A model generated the notes under the pieces. The model was not told the DNA's origin, searched no databases, and was given only the letters and a program-made list of their open reading frames with translations. From the NCBI GenBank assembly GCA_945875225.1, contig CAMCJY010000137.1:1-6009 (forward strand): a stretch of DNA of 6,009 nucleotides, written 5' to 3'. A program made the position numbers and the translations under genes. The stretch is from Comamonas sp. lk. Lineage in GTDB: Bacteria > Pseudomonadota > Gammaproteobacteria > Burkholderiales > Burkholderiaceae_C. Positions 1 to 6,009 of this stretch are shown piece after piece; the first letter of the stretch is position 1; the number at the start of each line of letters is the position of its first letter.

Positions 1-1249
1 CGTGATCGTGATGCCGGTCACCACGCCGCAGGTGAAGGTGGACGCAGTGCGCGGTTTTGGCGGCGAGGTGGTGCTGCACGGGGACAGTTACACCGACGCC
101 CATAACCACGCGCTGACGCTAGAAAAAAAACAGGGCATGACGTTTGTGCACCCGTTTGATGACCCGGACGTGATCGCCGGCCAGGGCACGATTGCCATGG
201 AAATTTTGCGCCAGCACCAAGGGCCTTTGGATGCCGTGTTTGTGGCGATTGGCGGCGGCGGCTTGATCAGCGGCGTGGCCAATTACATCAAGGCGGTACG
301 CCCGGAGATTAAGGTCATTGGCGTGCAGATGAGCGACTCGGACGCGATGATGCAATCGGTAGCCAGTGGTGCGCGCGTGACCTTGGCAGATGTAGGCTTG
401 TTCTCAGATGGCACCGCGGTGAAGCTGGTGGGCGAGGAGACTTTTCGCATCGCGCGCGGGCTGGTGGATGAATTCATCACGGTGGACACCGACACGGTGT
501 GCGCGGCGATCAAAGACATATTTGTGGATACGCGTTCCATCGTCGAGCCCTCAGGCGCGCTGGCGGTGGCGGCTATCAAAAAATACGTGGCCGCCAACAA
601 AACACGCGGCAAAACCTATGCCGCGATTTTGTGCGGCGCAAATATGAACTTCGACCGCTTGCGCTTTGTCGCCGAACGCGCTGAAGTGGGCGAGGAGCGC
701 GAGGCCTTGTTCGCCGTCACCATCCCCGAAGAGCGCGGCAGCTTCAGGCGCTTTTGCGAGCTGATTGGCGAGCTGCCCGGTGGACCTCGCAATGTGACCG
801 AATTTAATTACCGCATGAATGACGCCGCGCAAGCCCATGTGTTTGTCGGCCTGAGCACCAAAGGGCCGGGCGAATCGGGCCTGATTGCACGCAATTTTGT
901 GAAGCATGGCTTTGGCGCGATCGACCTGACGCATGACGAATTAGCGCAAGAACACATACGCCATATGGTGGGCGGCATCTCGGCCCTGGCCAAAGAGGAG
1001 CGGGTGCTGCGCTTTGTGTTCCCGGAGCGGCCCGGCGCGCTGATGAAGTTTTTGAGCCTGATGCGCCCGGGCTGGAATATCAGCCTGTTTCACTACCGCA
1101 ACCAGGGCGCGGACTATGGCCGCATTTTGGTCGGCCTGCAAGTGCCCAAGACGGATGGCAAAGCCTTTGCCAAGTTTTTGCGCGCTCTGGGCTATCCTTA
1201 TGTGGAAGAGACCGACAACCCGGTCTATCGCATGTTCTTGCAAAGCTAG
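1..1249 (+). CDS. ilvA: Threonine ammonia-lyase, biosynthetic (5'-truncated by window edge)
   Basis: Cytosolic PLP enzyme that deaminates L-threonine to 2-oxobutanoate and ammonia, the first committed step of isoleucine synthesis. The 415 visible residues follow E. coli IlvA closely from about its residue 107: KVDAVRGFGGEV near 12-23, the glycine-rich phosphate loop GGGG at 84-87, EPSGALA near 182-188 and CGANMNF at 211-217. After the catalytic domain come two ACT-like regulatory regions, roughly 235-310 (IPEERGSF, VTEFNYR) and 332-410 (PERPGAL, WNISLFHYRNQGADYGR). This double arrangement marks the isoleucine-inhibited biosynthetic form, not the short catabolic TdcB. About 105 N-terminal residues, including the PLP-binding lysine in its SFKLRGA-type motif, lie upstream of the window. 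The GTG at position 2 is therefore an internal codon, not a start. The stop is TAG, 8 bases before the next gene, so it probably heads or belongs to the same operon. Identification is firm; allosteric behaviour is inferred from family. Confidence 0.97.
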   Translation, partial: VIVMPVTTPQVKVDAVRGFGGEVVLHGDSYTDAHNHALTLEKKQGMTFVHPFDDPDVIAGQGTIAMEILRQHQGPLDAVFVAIGGGGLISGVANYIKAVRPEIKVIGVQMSDSDAMMQSVASGARVTLADVGLFSDGTAVKLVGEETFRIARGLVDEFITVDTDTVCAAIKDIFVDTRSIVEPSGALAVAAIKKYVAANKTRGKTYAAILCGANMNFDRLRFVAERAEVGEEREALFAVTIPEERGSFRRFCELIGELPGGPRNVTEFNYRMNDAAQAHVFVGLSTKGPGESGLIARNFVKHGFGAIDLTHDELAQEHIRHMVGGISALAKEERVLRFVFPERPGALMKFLSLMRPGWNISLFHYRNQGADYGRILVGLQVPKTDGKAFAKFLRALGYPYVEETDNPVYRMFLQS

Positions 1250-1257
1250 GCGCAAGC

Positions 1258-2160
1258 ATGGCTGCAACCCTGGACGGCAAATTGGTGGTGGCGATTTCAT
1301 CGCGCGCGCTGTTTGACTTTGAAGAAGAAAACCAGGTCTTTGAACAAGGCGACGACCGCGCCTATATGCACTTGCAACGCCAGCGCCTAGACACACCGGC
1401 CACGCCGGGGGTGGCGTTTTCCTTGGTCAAAAAACTGCTTGCATTTAATGACGAAGGCAGCGATGCGGACAAGCGGGTGGAAGTGGTCATCCTCTCGCGC
1501 AATGACCCGGTTAGCGGGCTACGGGTGATGAAGTCGGCCGCGCATTACCAGCTGCCCATCATCCGGTGCACCTTTACGCGGGGCGAATCGCCCTGGCGCT
1601 ATTTGCAGCCCCTCAAAGCCAATCTGTTTTTAAGCATGCATTTAAGCGATGTGCGCGCCGCCCTCATGGCCGGCGTACCGGCGGCGCAGGTGTATCCGCA
1701 ATCGGCCCATGCCAGCGCGGCGCATCCACAGGAAGTGCGTATTGCTTTTGACGGCGATGCGGTGCTGTTTAGCGACGAGGCCGAGCGGGTCTACCAGTCG
1801 CATGGGCTAGACGCCTTTCAGCAGCACGAACAGGACAAAGCGGCACAGCCCTTGCCCGACGGGCCTTTCAAACCCTTGCTGGTGGCCTTGCACCAGTTGC
1901 AGCAGGCGGCCAGCCCTGCTATGCGCATACGCACCGCGCTGGTCACCGCCCGCAGCGCCCCGGCGCATGAGCGCGCCATCCGCACGCTGATGGACTGGAA
2001 CATCGAAGTGGATGAAGCCATGTTTTTAGGCGGGCTGGACAAGGGCGCTTTTTTGCGCGAATTTGAGCCTGATTTTTTCTTTGACGACCAGACCGGTCAC
2101 ATCGAGTCCGCAGCCCGCCATGTGCCCGCCGGCCATGTAGCCAGCGGCGTGCGTAATTAG
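1258..2160 (+). CDS. Cytosolic 5'-nucleotidase, cN-I type (HAD-like fold)
   Basis: Predicted to hydrolyse nucleoside 5'-monophosphates (AMP- or IMP-like) to nucleoside and phosphate in the cytoplasm; no signal peptide or membrane segment is visible. The 300-residue protein matches the 5'-nucleotidase family that includes mammalian NT5C1A/B. Near the N-terminus are AISSRALFDFEEEN (12-25), PGVAFSLVKKLL (50-61) and LSRNDPVSGLRV (79-90). The HAD motifs follow in order: motif I FDGDAVLFSDE (nucleophile D165, general acid D167), motif II LVTARS (T230), motif III around K262 in GGLDKG, and motif IV FFDDQ (D276, D277). All catalytic residues appear intact, and the length is somewhat shorter than the mammalian enzymes. 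The ATG lies 8 bases after the ilvA stop. AGG at 1248-1250, starting inside that TAG stop, is the likely ribosome-binding site, which suggests translational coupling. The family is well supported. The true substrate is unknown, and a role linked to isoleucine synthesis cannot be claimed from proximity alone. Confidence 0.9.
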   Translation: MAATLDGKLVVAISSRALFDFEEENQVFEQGDDRAYMHLQRQRLDTPATPGVAFSLVKKLLAFNDEGSDADKRVEVVILSRNDPVSGLRVMKSAAHYQLPIIRCTFTRGESPWRYLQPLKANLFLSMHLSDVRAALMAGVPAAQVYPQSAHASAAHPQEVRIAFDGDAVLFSDEAERVYQSHGLDAFQQHEQDKAAQPLPDGPFKPLLVALHQLQQAASPAMRIRTALVTARSAPAHERAIRTLMDWNIEVDEAMFLGGLDKGAFLREFEPDFFFDDQTGHIESAARHVPAGHVASGVRN

Positions 2161-2162
2161 GA
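2159..2162 (+). promoter_or_regulatory. Ribosome-binding site overlapping upstream stop codon
   Basis: AGGA begins inside the TAG stop of the nucleotidase gene and lies 10 bases before the ATG of the DUF1800 gene at 2173. It supports that start and suggests that ribosomes finishing the nucleotidase reinitiate on the lipoprotein gene. The spacing is slightly long but acceptable, and the intervening CCCCCCAG offers no better site. Confidence 0.5.
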
Positions 2163-2172
2163 CCCCCCAGCG

Positions 2173-3714
2173 ATGCCCAACCAGCACCTGCACCGCCGCT
2201 ATCGACTGGCCGCCCTTGGCATCTTGCTGCTGGTGCTGGGCGCTTGCGCGCAAACGCCCGGCTTGGGCGCGCGCAGCCCGGCTGGCGAAGCAGCCCCTTC
2301 GGTAAACCTGGACACCCGCAGCATGGCGGCGCGCTGGCGCGCCCTCAACCGCCTGGGCTACGGCCCCAGCCCCGCGCTTTTGCAATCCGTCCAAGGCGCG
2401 CCGGACGCGCGCCAATGGGCCCACACCCAGCTCGATGCCGCCTGGGCCGCCAGCCAGCGGGCGCCGGCCCTGCCGCCCACCTTGGCCGAGATCGACCTGA
2501 CGCTGCCCCAGCTTTTTGAGGGCGCCAAAAAAGAGCGCCTGGCCCGCGCCGCCGTGACCGTTGCCAGCCCGGTCAACGAGGCGCTACCCAACCAGAAGCG
2601 CTTTGATTTTTCGCAGCCCACCGAGGCCCTGCACTTCAACCGCACCATGGTCAACAAAGCGGTGGCCTGGCGCTTGGCTAGCTGTAGCGACGACAGCCTG
2701 GAAAACCCCCTGCTGGCGCGCATGACCGAGTTTTGGTTCAACCACTTCAACATCTACCAAAACAAGGGCCCGGTGCGCCCCTTTGGCGGCCACTACGCGC
2801 TGCATGTGGCGCGCGCCCATGCGCTGGGCAAGTTTGAAGACCTGGTGCTGGCCAGCGCACAGCATCCGGCCATGTTGTTTTACCTGGACCAGTGGCAAAG
2901 CGTGGACCCGCAAAGCGCCCGCGGCAACCGCGGCCTGAACGAAAACTACGCCCGCGAGCTGCTGGAGCTGCACACCCTGGGCGTGCACGGGGGCTACACC
3001 CAAGACGATGTGCGGGCCTTGGCACGGGTGCTCACCGGATGGACTATTTCGGCCCAATCGGCTACGGGCTTTCAGTTTGTCAGCCGCTCGCATGATGCCG
3101 GCAGCAAGACCGTGCTGGGCCAAAAGTACCCCGCCAGCCCGGCGCAGGCGGGCCAAAGCGAGGGCGAACAAGCCATCCGTTTTTTAGCGCGCCAACCGGC
3201 CACCGCCAAGCGCATAGCTTTGCGTCTGGCGCAGTACTTTGTGGCCGACGCGCCGCCGCCGGACTTGCTGGCCGCCATGGAGGCGCGCTTTTTGGCCAGT
3301 GGTGGCGACATCCGCCAGGTCATGCGGGTGTTGCTGGACAGCCCGGCCTTTTGGGCCAGCGAACACCGCTTGTTCAAAACGCCTTACGAGTTCGCCTGCA
3401 CCGCACTGCGCACCGTGCGTGCCTCTGAGGACCGCAGCAAATGGGTGCAGGCCTGGGGCTACGCCGCTGCGGCCGGCCAGCCCATCCACCAATGGCAAAC
3501 GCCCGATGGCTACCCCTTTGACAGCGCCACCTGGCTGGCCCCCGAGGCCCTGACGCGCCGGGTGGACTTTGCCCTGAACATTTCCCGCAATGCCCCCGAG
3601 TGGGACGCGCTTTACCCCCTGCTCAGCCCGGATAGCCGCAGCGCGGTGCTGCAGCAAGGCCCGGCGCAGCGTCTGGGTTTTGTGCTGGGCAGCCCCGAGT
3701 TCATGTACAAATAG
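2173..3714 (+). CDS. DUF1800 family protein, predicted lipoprotein
   Basis: A 513-residue member of the DUF1800 family (PF08811), whose biochemical function is not established. The N-terminus is a lipoprotein signal: basic start (H7 R8 R9 R11), hydrophobic LAALGILLLVLG, then lipobox LGAC with acylated C25. Residue +2 is alanine, so by the usual sorting rule it should go to the outer membrane. Family hallmarks are LNRLGYGPSP (58-67), TEFWFNHFNIY (185-195), the diagnostic block LNENYARELLELHTLGVHGG (255-274) continuing to QDDVRALARVLTGWTI, then FKTPYEF (401-407), PDGYPFD (444-450) and a C-terminal LGSPEFMYK. Both ends of the domain are present, so it appears full length and undamaged. It is followed after 33 bases by a DUF1501 gene, the classic partner of DUF1800 in many bacteria. 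This suggests the two exported products act together at the envelope, but no reaction can be assigned. Confidence 0.92.
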   Translation: MPNQHLHRRYRLAALGILLLVLGACAQTPGLGARSPAGEAAPSVNLDTRSMAARWRALNRLGYGPSPALLQSVQGAPDARQWAHTQLDAAWAASQRAPALPPTLAEIDLTLPQLFEGAKKERLARAAVTVASPVNEALPNQKRFDFSQPTEALHFNRTMVNKAVAWRLASCSDDSLENPLLARMTEFWFNHFNIYQNKGPVRPFGGHYALHVARAHALGKFEDLVLASAQHPAMLFYLDQWQSVDPQSARGNRGLNENYARELLELHTLGVHGGYTQDDVRALARVLTGWTISAQSATGFQFVSRSHDAGSKTVLGQKYPASPAQAGQSEGEQAIRFLARQPATAKRIALRLAQYFVADAPPPDLLAAMEARFLASGGDIRQVMRVLLDSPAFWASEHRLFKTPYEFACTALRTVRASEDRSKWVQAWGYAAAAGQPIHQWQTPDGYPFDSATWLAPEALTRRVDFALNISRNAPEWDALYPLLSPDSRSAVLQQGPAQRLGFVLGSPEFMYK

Positions 3715-3747
3715 CACTATCCAATAGCCCAAGCCCATAGTCCCACC
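3715..3747 (+). other. Short gap between DUF1800 and DUF1501 genes
   Basis: These 33 bases separate the pair. They contain ACTAT at 3716-3720 and ATAGT at 3737-3741, which could form a weak 5-base stem. They hold no T-tract, no clear promoter and no recognisable Shine-Dalgarno before the ATG. Co-transcription of the pair is likely, but translation of the second gene is not obviously coupled as it is at the two earlier junctions. Confidence 0.35.
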
Positions 3748-5037
3748 ATGCCAATCAACCGCCGCCACGCTCTGATGTTTCTGGGTGCCAACGCCTGGGC
3801 CATTCGCCCGGTCTGGGCTGATGCGCCGGGCAGTGCTGCGGGGCGCCTGGTGCTAGTGTTTTTGCGCGGCGCTTATGACGGCATCTCGGCCCTGGTGCCA
3901 CACGGTGACCCGCGGTACTACCAGCTGCGCCCCAGCATCGCGATTGCCAAACCGGATGGCAGCGCATCAAGTGCCCTGGGGCTGGACCCGCTGTTTGGCC
4001 TTCACCCGGCTATGGCAGGCCTTTTGCCGCTGTGGCAGCAAGGCGTGCTGGCGGCGATTCCGGGCGCCGGATCGCCGGACAGCACGCGCTCGCACTTTGA
4101 CGCGCAGCACCACTGGGAAACCGGTCTGCCCGGCTCCAGCGCATCGGGCGCGGGCTGGATGAACCGCCTCTCAACGCTCTACGGCAAAGAGCGCAGCGCC
4201 CTGGGCGTGGGCGAGGCCAACCCGCAAATTTTGGTCGGCCCGCAGCCAGTGCAACTGCTTGCCAGCGGCCAGGCCGCCACCCGCGCCGGTGCCTTGGCCG
4301 ATACCCGCACCCGCGAAGCCATCCTCAAGATGTACGCCGCCAACCCCGGCCTGGCCCAAGCGGCCCAGGCTGGCGCCGACAGCCGCATGCAGACCGCGGC
4401 CACGCTGGCGCTGGCGCAGACCGAAGCGGCGATGGCTGCAGCAGCGCCACCACCACCACAGGCCATGGCCAGCGCCGCCACCAGTGACAAGGCTATCCAA
4501 CAAGCGGCCAACAATGGCGCACCACCCACCCAAGGCCTGGCGCTGGATGCGCAAAACCTGGGCACGCTCATGGGAAAAAATCGCCATCTGCGGCTGGGCT
4601 TTTTATCCGCTGGCGGCTGGGATACCCACCTCAACCAGGGCAACACCACCGGCACCTTGGCCAACAACCTGGCCAACCTCAGCCGCGCCCTCTTGCAACT
4701 GCGCCGGCATTTTTCGCAACCGCAGGACGTGGTAGTGGTGGCCAGCGAATTTGGCCGCACCTGCGCCGAAAACGGTACCCGGGGCACGGACCACGGGCAC
4801 GGCAACGTCATGTGGCTGATGGGCAATGCGGTGGCCGGCGGGCGCTGGCACGGCCAATGGAGCGGGCTGGCCCAGGGCGATTTGAACGAAGGCCGCGACT
4901 TGCCGGTACACCACGACTTTCGGGCCATCTTTGCGCACATTCTGGCCGGCACCCAGGGCGTGGCGCGCGACGATACCGAGCGCCTTTTCCCCGGCTACCG
5001 CTGGGATGCGCGCCTGGATGGCTTGCTGCGCGCTTAG
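3748..5037 (+). CDS. DUF1501 family exported protein, Tat-type signal
   Basis: A 429-residue DUF1501 protein (PF07394), related to the alkaline phosphatase/sulfatase superfamily; its substrate is unknown. The N-terminus INRRHALMFLG (3-13) carries twin arginines R5 R6 before a short, mildly hydrophobic stretch, with plausible cleavage after VWA (residue 24). Folded export by Tat to the periplasm is therefore likely, although R20 shortens the hydrophobic core. Family motifs are FLRGAYDGISALVP (38-51), RSHFDAQ (114-120), GGWDTH (289-294), SEFGRT (333-338) and GTRGTDHGHGN (343-353). The D292/H294, E334 and D348/H349 clusters are the likely metal ligands. Residues about 200-265 form an Ala/Pro-rich, probably disordered segment containing a PPPP run. 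ATG 3748 is chosen because it keeps the twin-arginine motif, although no clear Shine-Dalgarno precedes it. The next in-frame ATG (3775) would remove the signal. It is paired with DUF1800 upstream, and its stop overlaps the convergent queC stop. Confidence 0.92.
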   Translation: MPINRRHALMFLGANAWAIRPVWADAPGSAAGRLVLVFLRGAYDGISALVPHGDPRYYQLRPSIAIAKPDGSASSALGLDPLFGLHPAMAGLLPLWQQGVLAAIPGAGSPDSTRSHFDAQHHWETGLPGSSASGAGWMNRLSTLYGKERSALGVGEANPQILVGPQPVQLLASGQAATRAGALADTRTREAILKMYAANPGLAQAAQAGADSRMQTAATLALAQTEAAMAAAAPPPPQAMASAATSDKAIQQAANNGAPPTQGLALDAQNLGTLMGKNRHLRLGFLSAGGWDTHLNQGNTTGTLANNLANLSRALLQLRRHFSQPQDVVVVASEFGRTCAENGTRGTDHGHGNVMWLMGNAVAGGRWHGQWSGLAQGDLNEGRDLPVHHDFRAIFAHILAGTQGVARDDTERLFPGYRWDARLDGLLRA

Positions 5038-5735
5038 GCCGCTGCGCCGGTAAAACCGGCAAAGCCCTTGGCGCGCAAGTCGCAGGCCGGGCATTGGCCG
5101 CAGCCGTAGCCCCAGTCGTGGCGCTGGCTGCGCTCGCCCAGGTAGCAGGTGTGGCTGTGCTCCACGATGACATCGACCAGCGCCTGGCCGCCCAGGCGGT
5201 GCGCCATGTGCCAGGTGGCGGCCTTGTCTATCCACATCAAAGGCGTTTCGATCAGAAAGCGCGTGTCCATGCCTAGCGACAAGGCCACTTGCATGGCTTT
5301 CATGGTGTCGTCGCGGCAGTCTGGGTAGCCCGAATAATCGGTTTCGCACACACCGGTCACCAACACTTGCAAACCGCGCCGGTAGGCCAAGGCGGCGGCC
5401 AAGGTCATGAACAATAAATTGCGCCCGGGCACAAAGGTATTGGGCAGTCCATTGGCCTGCATGGCGATTGCGGTGTCGCGCGTGAGCGCGGTTTCGCTGA
5501 CCGCGCCCAGCACCCCCGCATCGAGCAAATGGTCTTCGCCCAATCGTGCTGCCCATTGCGGAAACTGCGCACGCAAGGCCTTTATGACCTGTAGGCGCGC
5601 ATCCAACTCCACCCGGTGGCGCTGGCCGTAATCAAAAGCCACGGTTTCCACCCGTGCGTATTTGGACAAGGCATACGCCAGGCAGGTGGTGGAATCCTGC
5701 CCGCCGGAAAACAAAACTAAAGCGGTGTCGTGCAT
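5034..5735 (-). CDS. queC: 7-cyano-7-deazaguanine (preQ0) synthase
   Basis: Cytosolic ATP-dependent enzyme that converts 7-carboxy-7-deazaguanine plus ammonia to preQ0, a precursor of queuosine in tRNA wobble positions. The 233-residue protein has the normal family length and starts at once with the PP-loop SGGQDSTT (10-17), which binds ATP. It continues with AFDYGQRH (33-40), NTFVPGRNLLF (99-109), VTGVCETDYSGYPDCR (126-141) and a C-terminal zinc site formed by C197, C212, C215 and C218 (pattern C-x14-C-x2-C-x2-C). All key residues are intact. The ATG at 5733-5735 is the natural start because the PP-loop strand LVLFSGG follows within a few residues; the ribosome-binding site before it is weak. 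No other queuosine genes (queD, queE, queF) are in view. The gene converges on the DUF1501 gene with overlapping stop codons (TAA reverse, TAG forward), and it diverges from the flavin oxidoreductase gene. Confidence 0.97.
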   Translation of the reverse strand: MHDTALVLFSGGQDSTTCLAYALSKYARVETVAFDYGQRHRVELDARLQVIKALRAQFPQWAARLGEDHLLDAGVLGAVSETALTRDTAIAMQANGLPNTFVPGRNLLFMTLAAALAYRRGLQVLVTGVCETDYSGYPDCRDDTMKAMQVALSLGMDTRFLIETPLMWIDKAATWHMAHRLGGQALVDVIVEHSHTCYLGERSQRHDWGYGCGQCPACDLRAKGFAGFTGAAA

Positions 5736-5781
5736 AGCGGCGATCTTACTGAGGGGCTAAAGCGAAGGCTCAATGCACTTT

Positions 5782-5811
5782 TTGCTACAGGGCTTCGAGC
5801 TGCAGTGACAA
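5782..5811 (-). promoter_or_regulatory. Candidate queC promoter
   Basis: Read on the reverse strand, TTGTCA (5811-5806) matches the -35 consensus at five of six bases. After 18 bases comes TAGCAA (5787-5782), a poor -10 with three of six matches. Transcription would begin roughly 40 bases before the queC ATG. The -10 is weak enough that this is only a candidate. Confidence 0.25.
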
Positions 5812-5836
5812 GTGGCGCGCCGATTGTGCGCCGTCC

Positions 5837-5850
5837 AAAGCGCGCGCTTT
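5837..5850. repeat. 14-base perfect palindrome in divergent intergenic region
   Basis: AAAGCGCGCGCTTT is identical to its own reverse complement. It sits about 100 bases before queC and about 75 bases before the oxidoreductase start, a suitable place for a dimeric repressor or activator to act on either gene. A GGCGC (5814-5818) / GCGCC (5828-5832) inverted repeat lies beside it. The GC-alternating core makes chance occurrence in GC-rich DNA plausible, so the operator role is speculative. Confidence 0.35.
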
Positions 5851-5884
5851 TGTCCTTGGCCTAGCGTTTGCCGCGCTGCGTGCG

Positions 5885-5890
5885 CATAAT
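5885..5890 (+). promoter_or_regulatory. Candidate -10 element for the flavin oxidoreductase gene
   Basis: CATAAT matches five of six bases of the sigma-70 -10 consensus and lies 33 bases before the ATG at 5924, in an otherwise GC-rich stretch. No good -35 lies at 16-18 bases upstream (the 17-base position reads TAGCGT); TTGCCG at 5868-5873 is too close. An activator-dependent or weak promoter is possible. Confidence 0.25.
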
Positions 5891-5923
5891 TGGCCGCAGC
5901 ACCATCCACACCAAGAACCCGCC

Positions 5924-6009
5924 ATGCCCAGCACCCCTACCTTCAAACTCTCGATGCTGGATTTGGTCGCGGTACGCGAAGGCGCCAGTGTCGGGCAAGC
6001 CCTGGACGT
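5924..6009 (+). CDS. Luciferase-like flavin-dependent oxidoreductase, N-terminal fragment (3'-truncated by window edge)
   Basis: Only the first 28 codons are visible. The reading frame gives FKLSMLDLVAVREGASVGQA, which resembles the conserved start of the LLM-class (bacterial luciferase-like) monooxygenases. In those proteins a short beta strand with (L/M)LDL.PV.EG.S...AL precedes the alpha/beta barrel that binds FMN or F420. Members oxidise varied small organic substrates using reduced flavin; nothing here specifies the substrate. The ATG at 5924 is favoured because the family strand follows about eight residues later. A GA-rich AAGAA about 8 bases upstream is a weak ribosome-binding site. 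The gene is divergent from queC and shares its 188-base upstream region. Assignment rests on a short N-terminal signature only. Confidence 0.7.
   Translation, partial: MPSTPTFKLSMLDLVAVREGASVGQALD

Noticed and set aside
2..4. GTG as a start codon for a 415-residue protein
   Set aside because: The protein aligns to IlvA from about residue 107 of the E. coli enzyme, and the PLP-lysine region must lie upstream. The window edge simply cuts the gene.
3711..3741. Remnant of a dispersed intergenic repeat containing AATAGC/ATAG units
   Set aside because: Three short ATAG-containing units occur, but they are too short and degenerate to call a repeat family from a single copy.
2584..3768. Two reverse open frames of about 195 codons opposite the DUF1800 gene
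   Set aside because: Both mirror conserved DUF1800 coding sequence, carry no domains and have no convincing start signals.
4179..4952. 257-codon reverse open frame opposite DUF1501
   Set aside because: It is antisense to conserved DUF1501 motifs, has no family resemblance and a low-complexity composition; long antisense frames are expected at this GC content.
5046..5060. Intrinsic terminator for the DUF1501 transcript
   Set aside because: The stem is followed by AAAGCCC on the forward strand and by no T-tract on either strand, so it does not meet the pattern.
4603..5556. 317-codon reverse open frame spanning the DUF1501 and queC genes
   Set aside because: It overlaps two firmly identified genes in another frame, has no recognisable motif, and its composition (Arg, Ala, Gly, His rich) is that of a GC-rich shadow frame.
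5736..5811. A preQ1 riboswitch in the queC leader
   Set aside because: There is a short A-run and a possible stem, but I could not match the preQ1-I pattern (stem, C-rich loop, A-rich tail pairing back) or the other preQ1 classes. A covariance-model search would settle it.

Overview
This window looks like ordinary chromosomal sequence from a GC-rich Gram-negative bacterium. The best guess is a betaproteobacterium of the Burkholderiales, in or near the Comamonadaceae. That placement is an inference from GC-rich codon use, the style of the IlvA and QueC proteins, and the presence of lipoprotein and Tat-type export signals; no 16S or marker-gene comparison was possible. I see no RNA genes, insertion sequences, CRISPR arrays or phage genes. 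There are six protein genes, two of them cut by the window edges, and coding density is very high.

Positions 1-3714 hold three closely packed forward genes, and a fourth follows to 5037. The first is the C-terminal four fifths of biosynthetic threonine ammonia-lyase (ilvA; isoleucine synthesis). Eight bases later comes a cytosolic 5'-nucleotidase of the cN-I type with a complete set of HAD-fold motifs. Twelve bases later comes a DUF1800 protein with a lipoprotein signal. After 33 bases comes a DUF1501 protein with a twin-arginine-like signal. The first two junctions look translationally coupled: the ribosome-binding AGG of each downstream gene starts inside the TAG stop of the gene before it. 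The DUF1800/DUF1501 pair is a recurrent, poorly understood gene pair of exported proteins. Here one is predicted to be membrane-anchored and the other to reach the periplasm.

Positions 5034-5735 hold queC on the reverse strand. It encodes the enzyme that makes preQ0 for queuosine tRNA modification. Its stop codon overlaps the DUF1501 stop codon tail to tail, so there is no room for a conventional terminator between them.

Positions 5736-5923 are the only real intergenic region. It is the divergent control region between queC and a forward gene that runs off the window. It contains a 14-base perfect palindrome, further inverted repeats and weak promoter candidates. The final gene is the first 28 codons of a probable luciferase-like flavin-dependent monooxygenase.

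The least understood content is the DUF1800/DUF1501 exported pair, here linked to a nucleotide phosphatase. Everything else is recognisable housekeeping metabolism.
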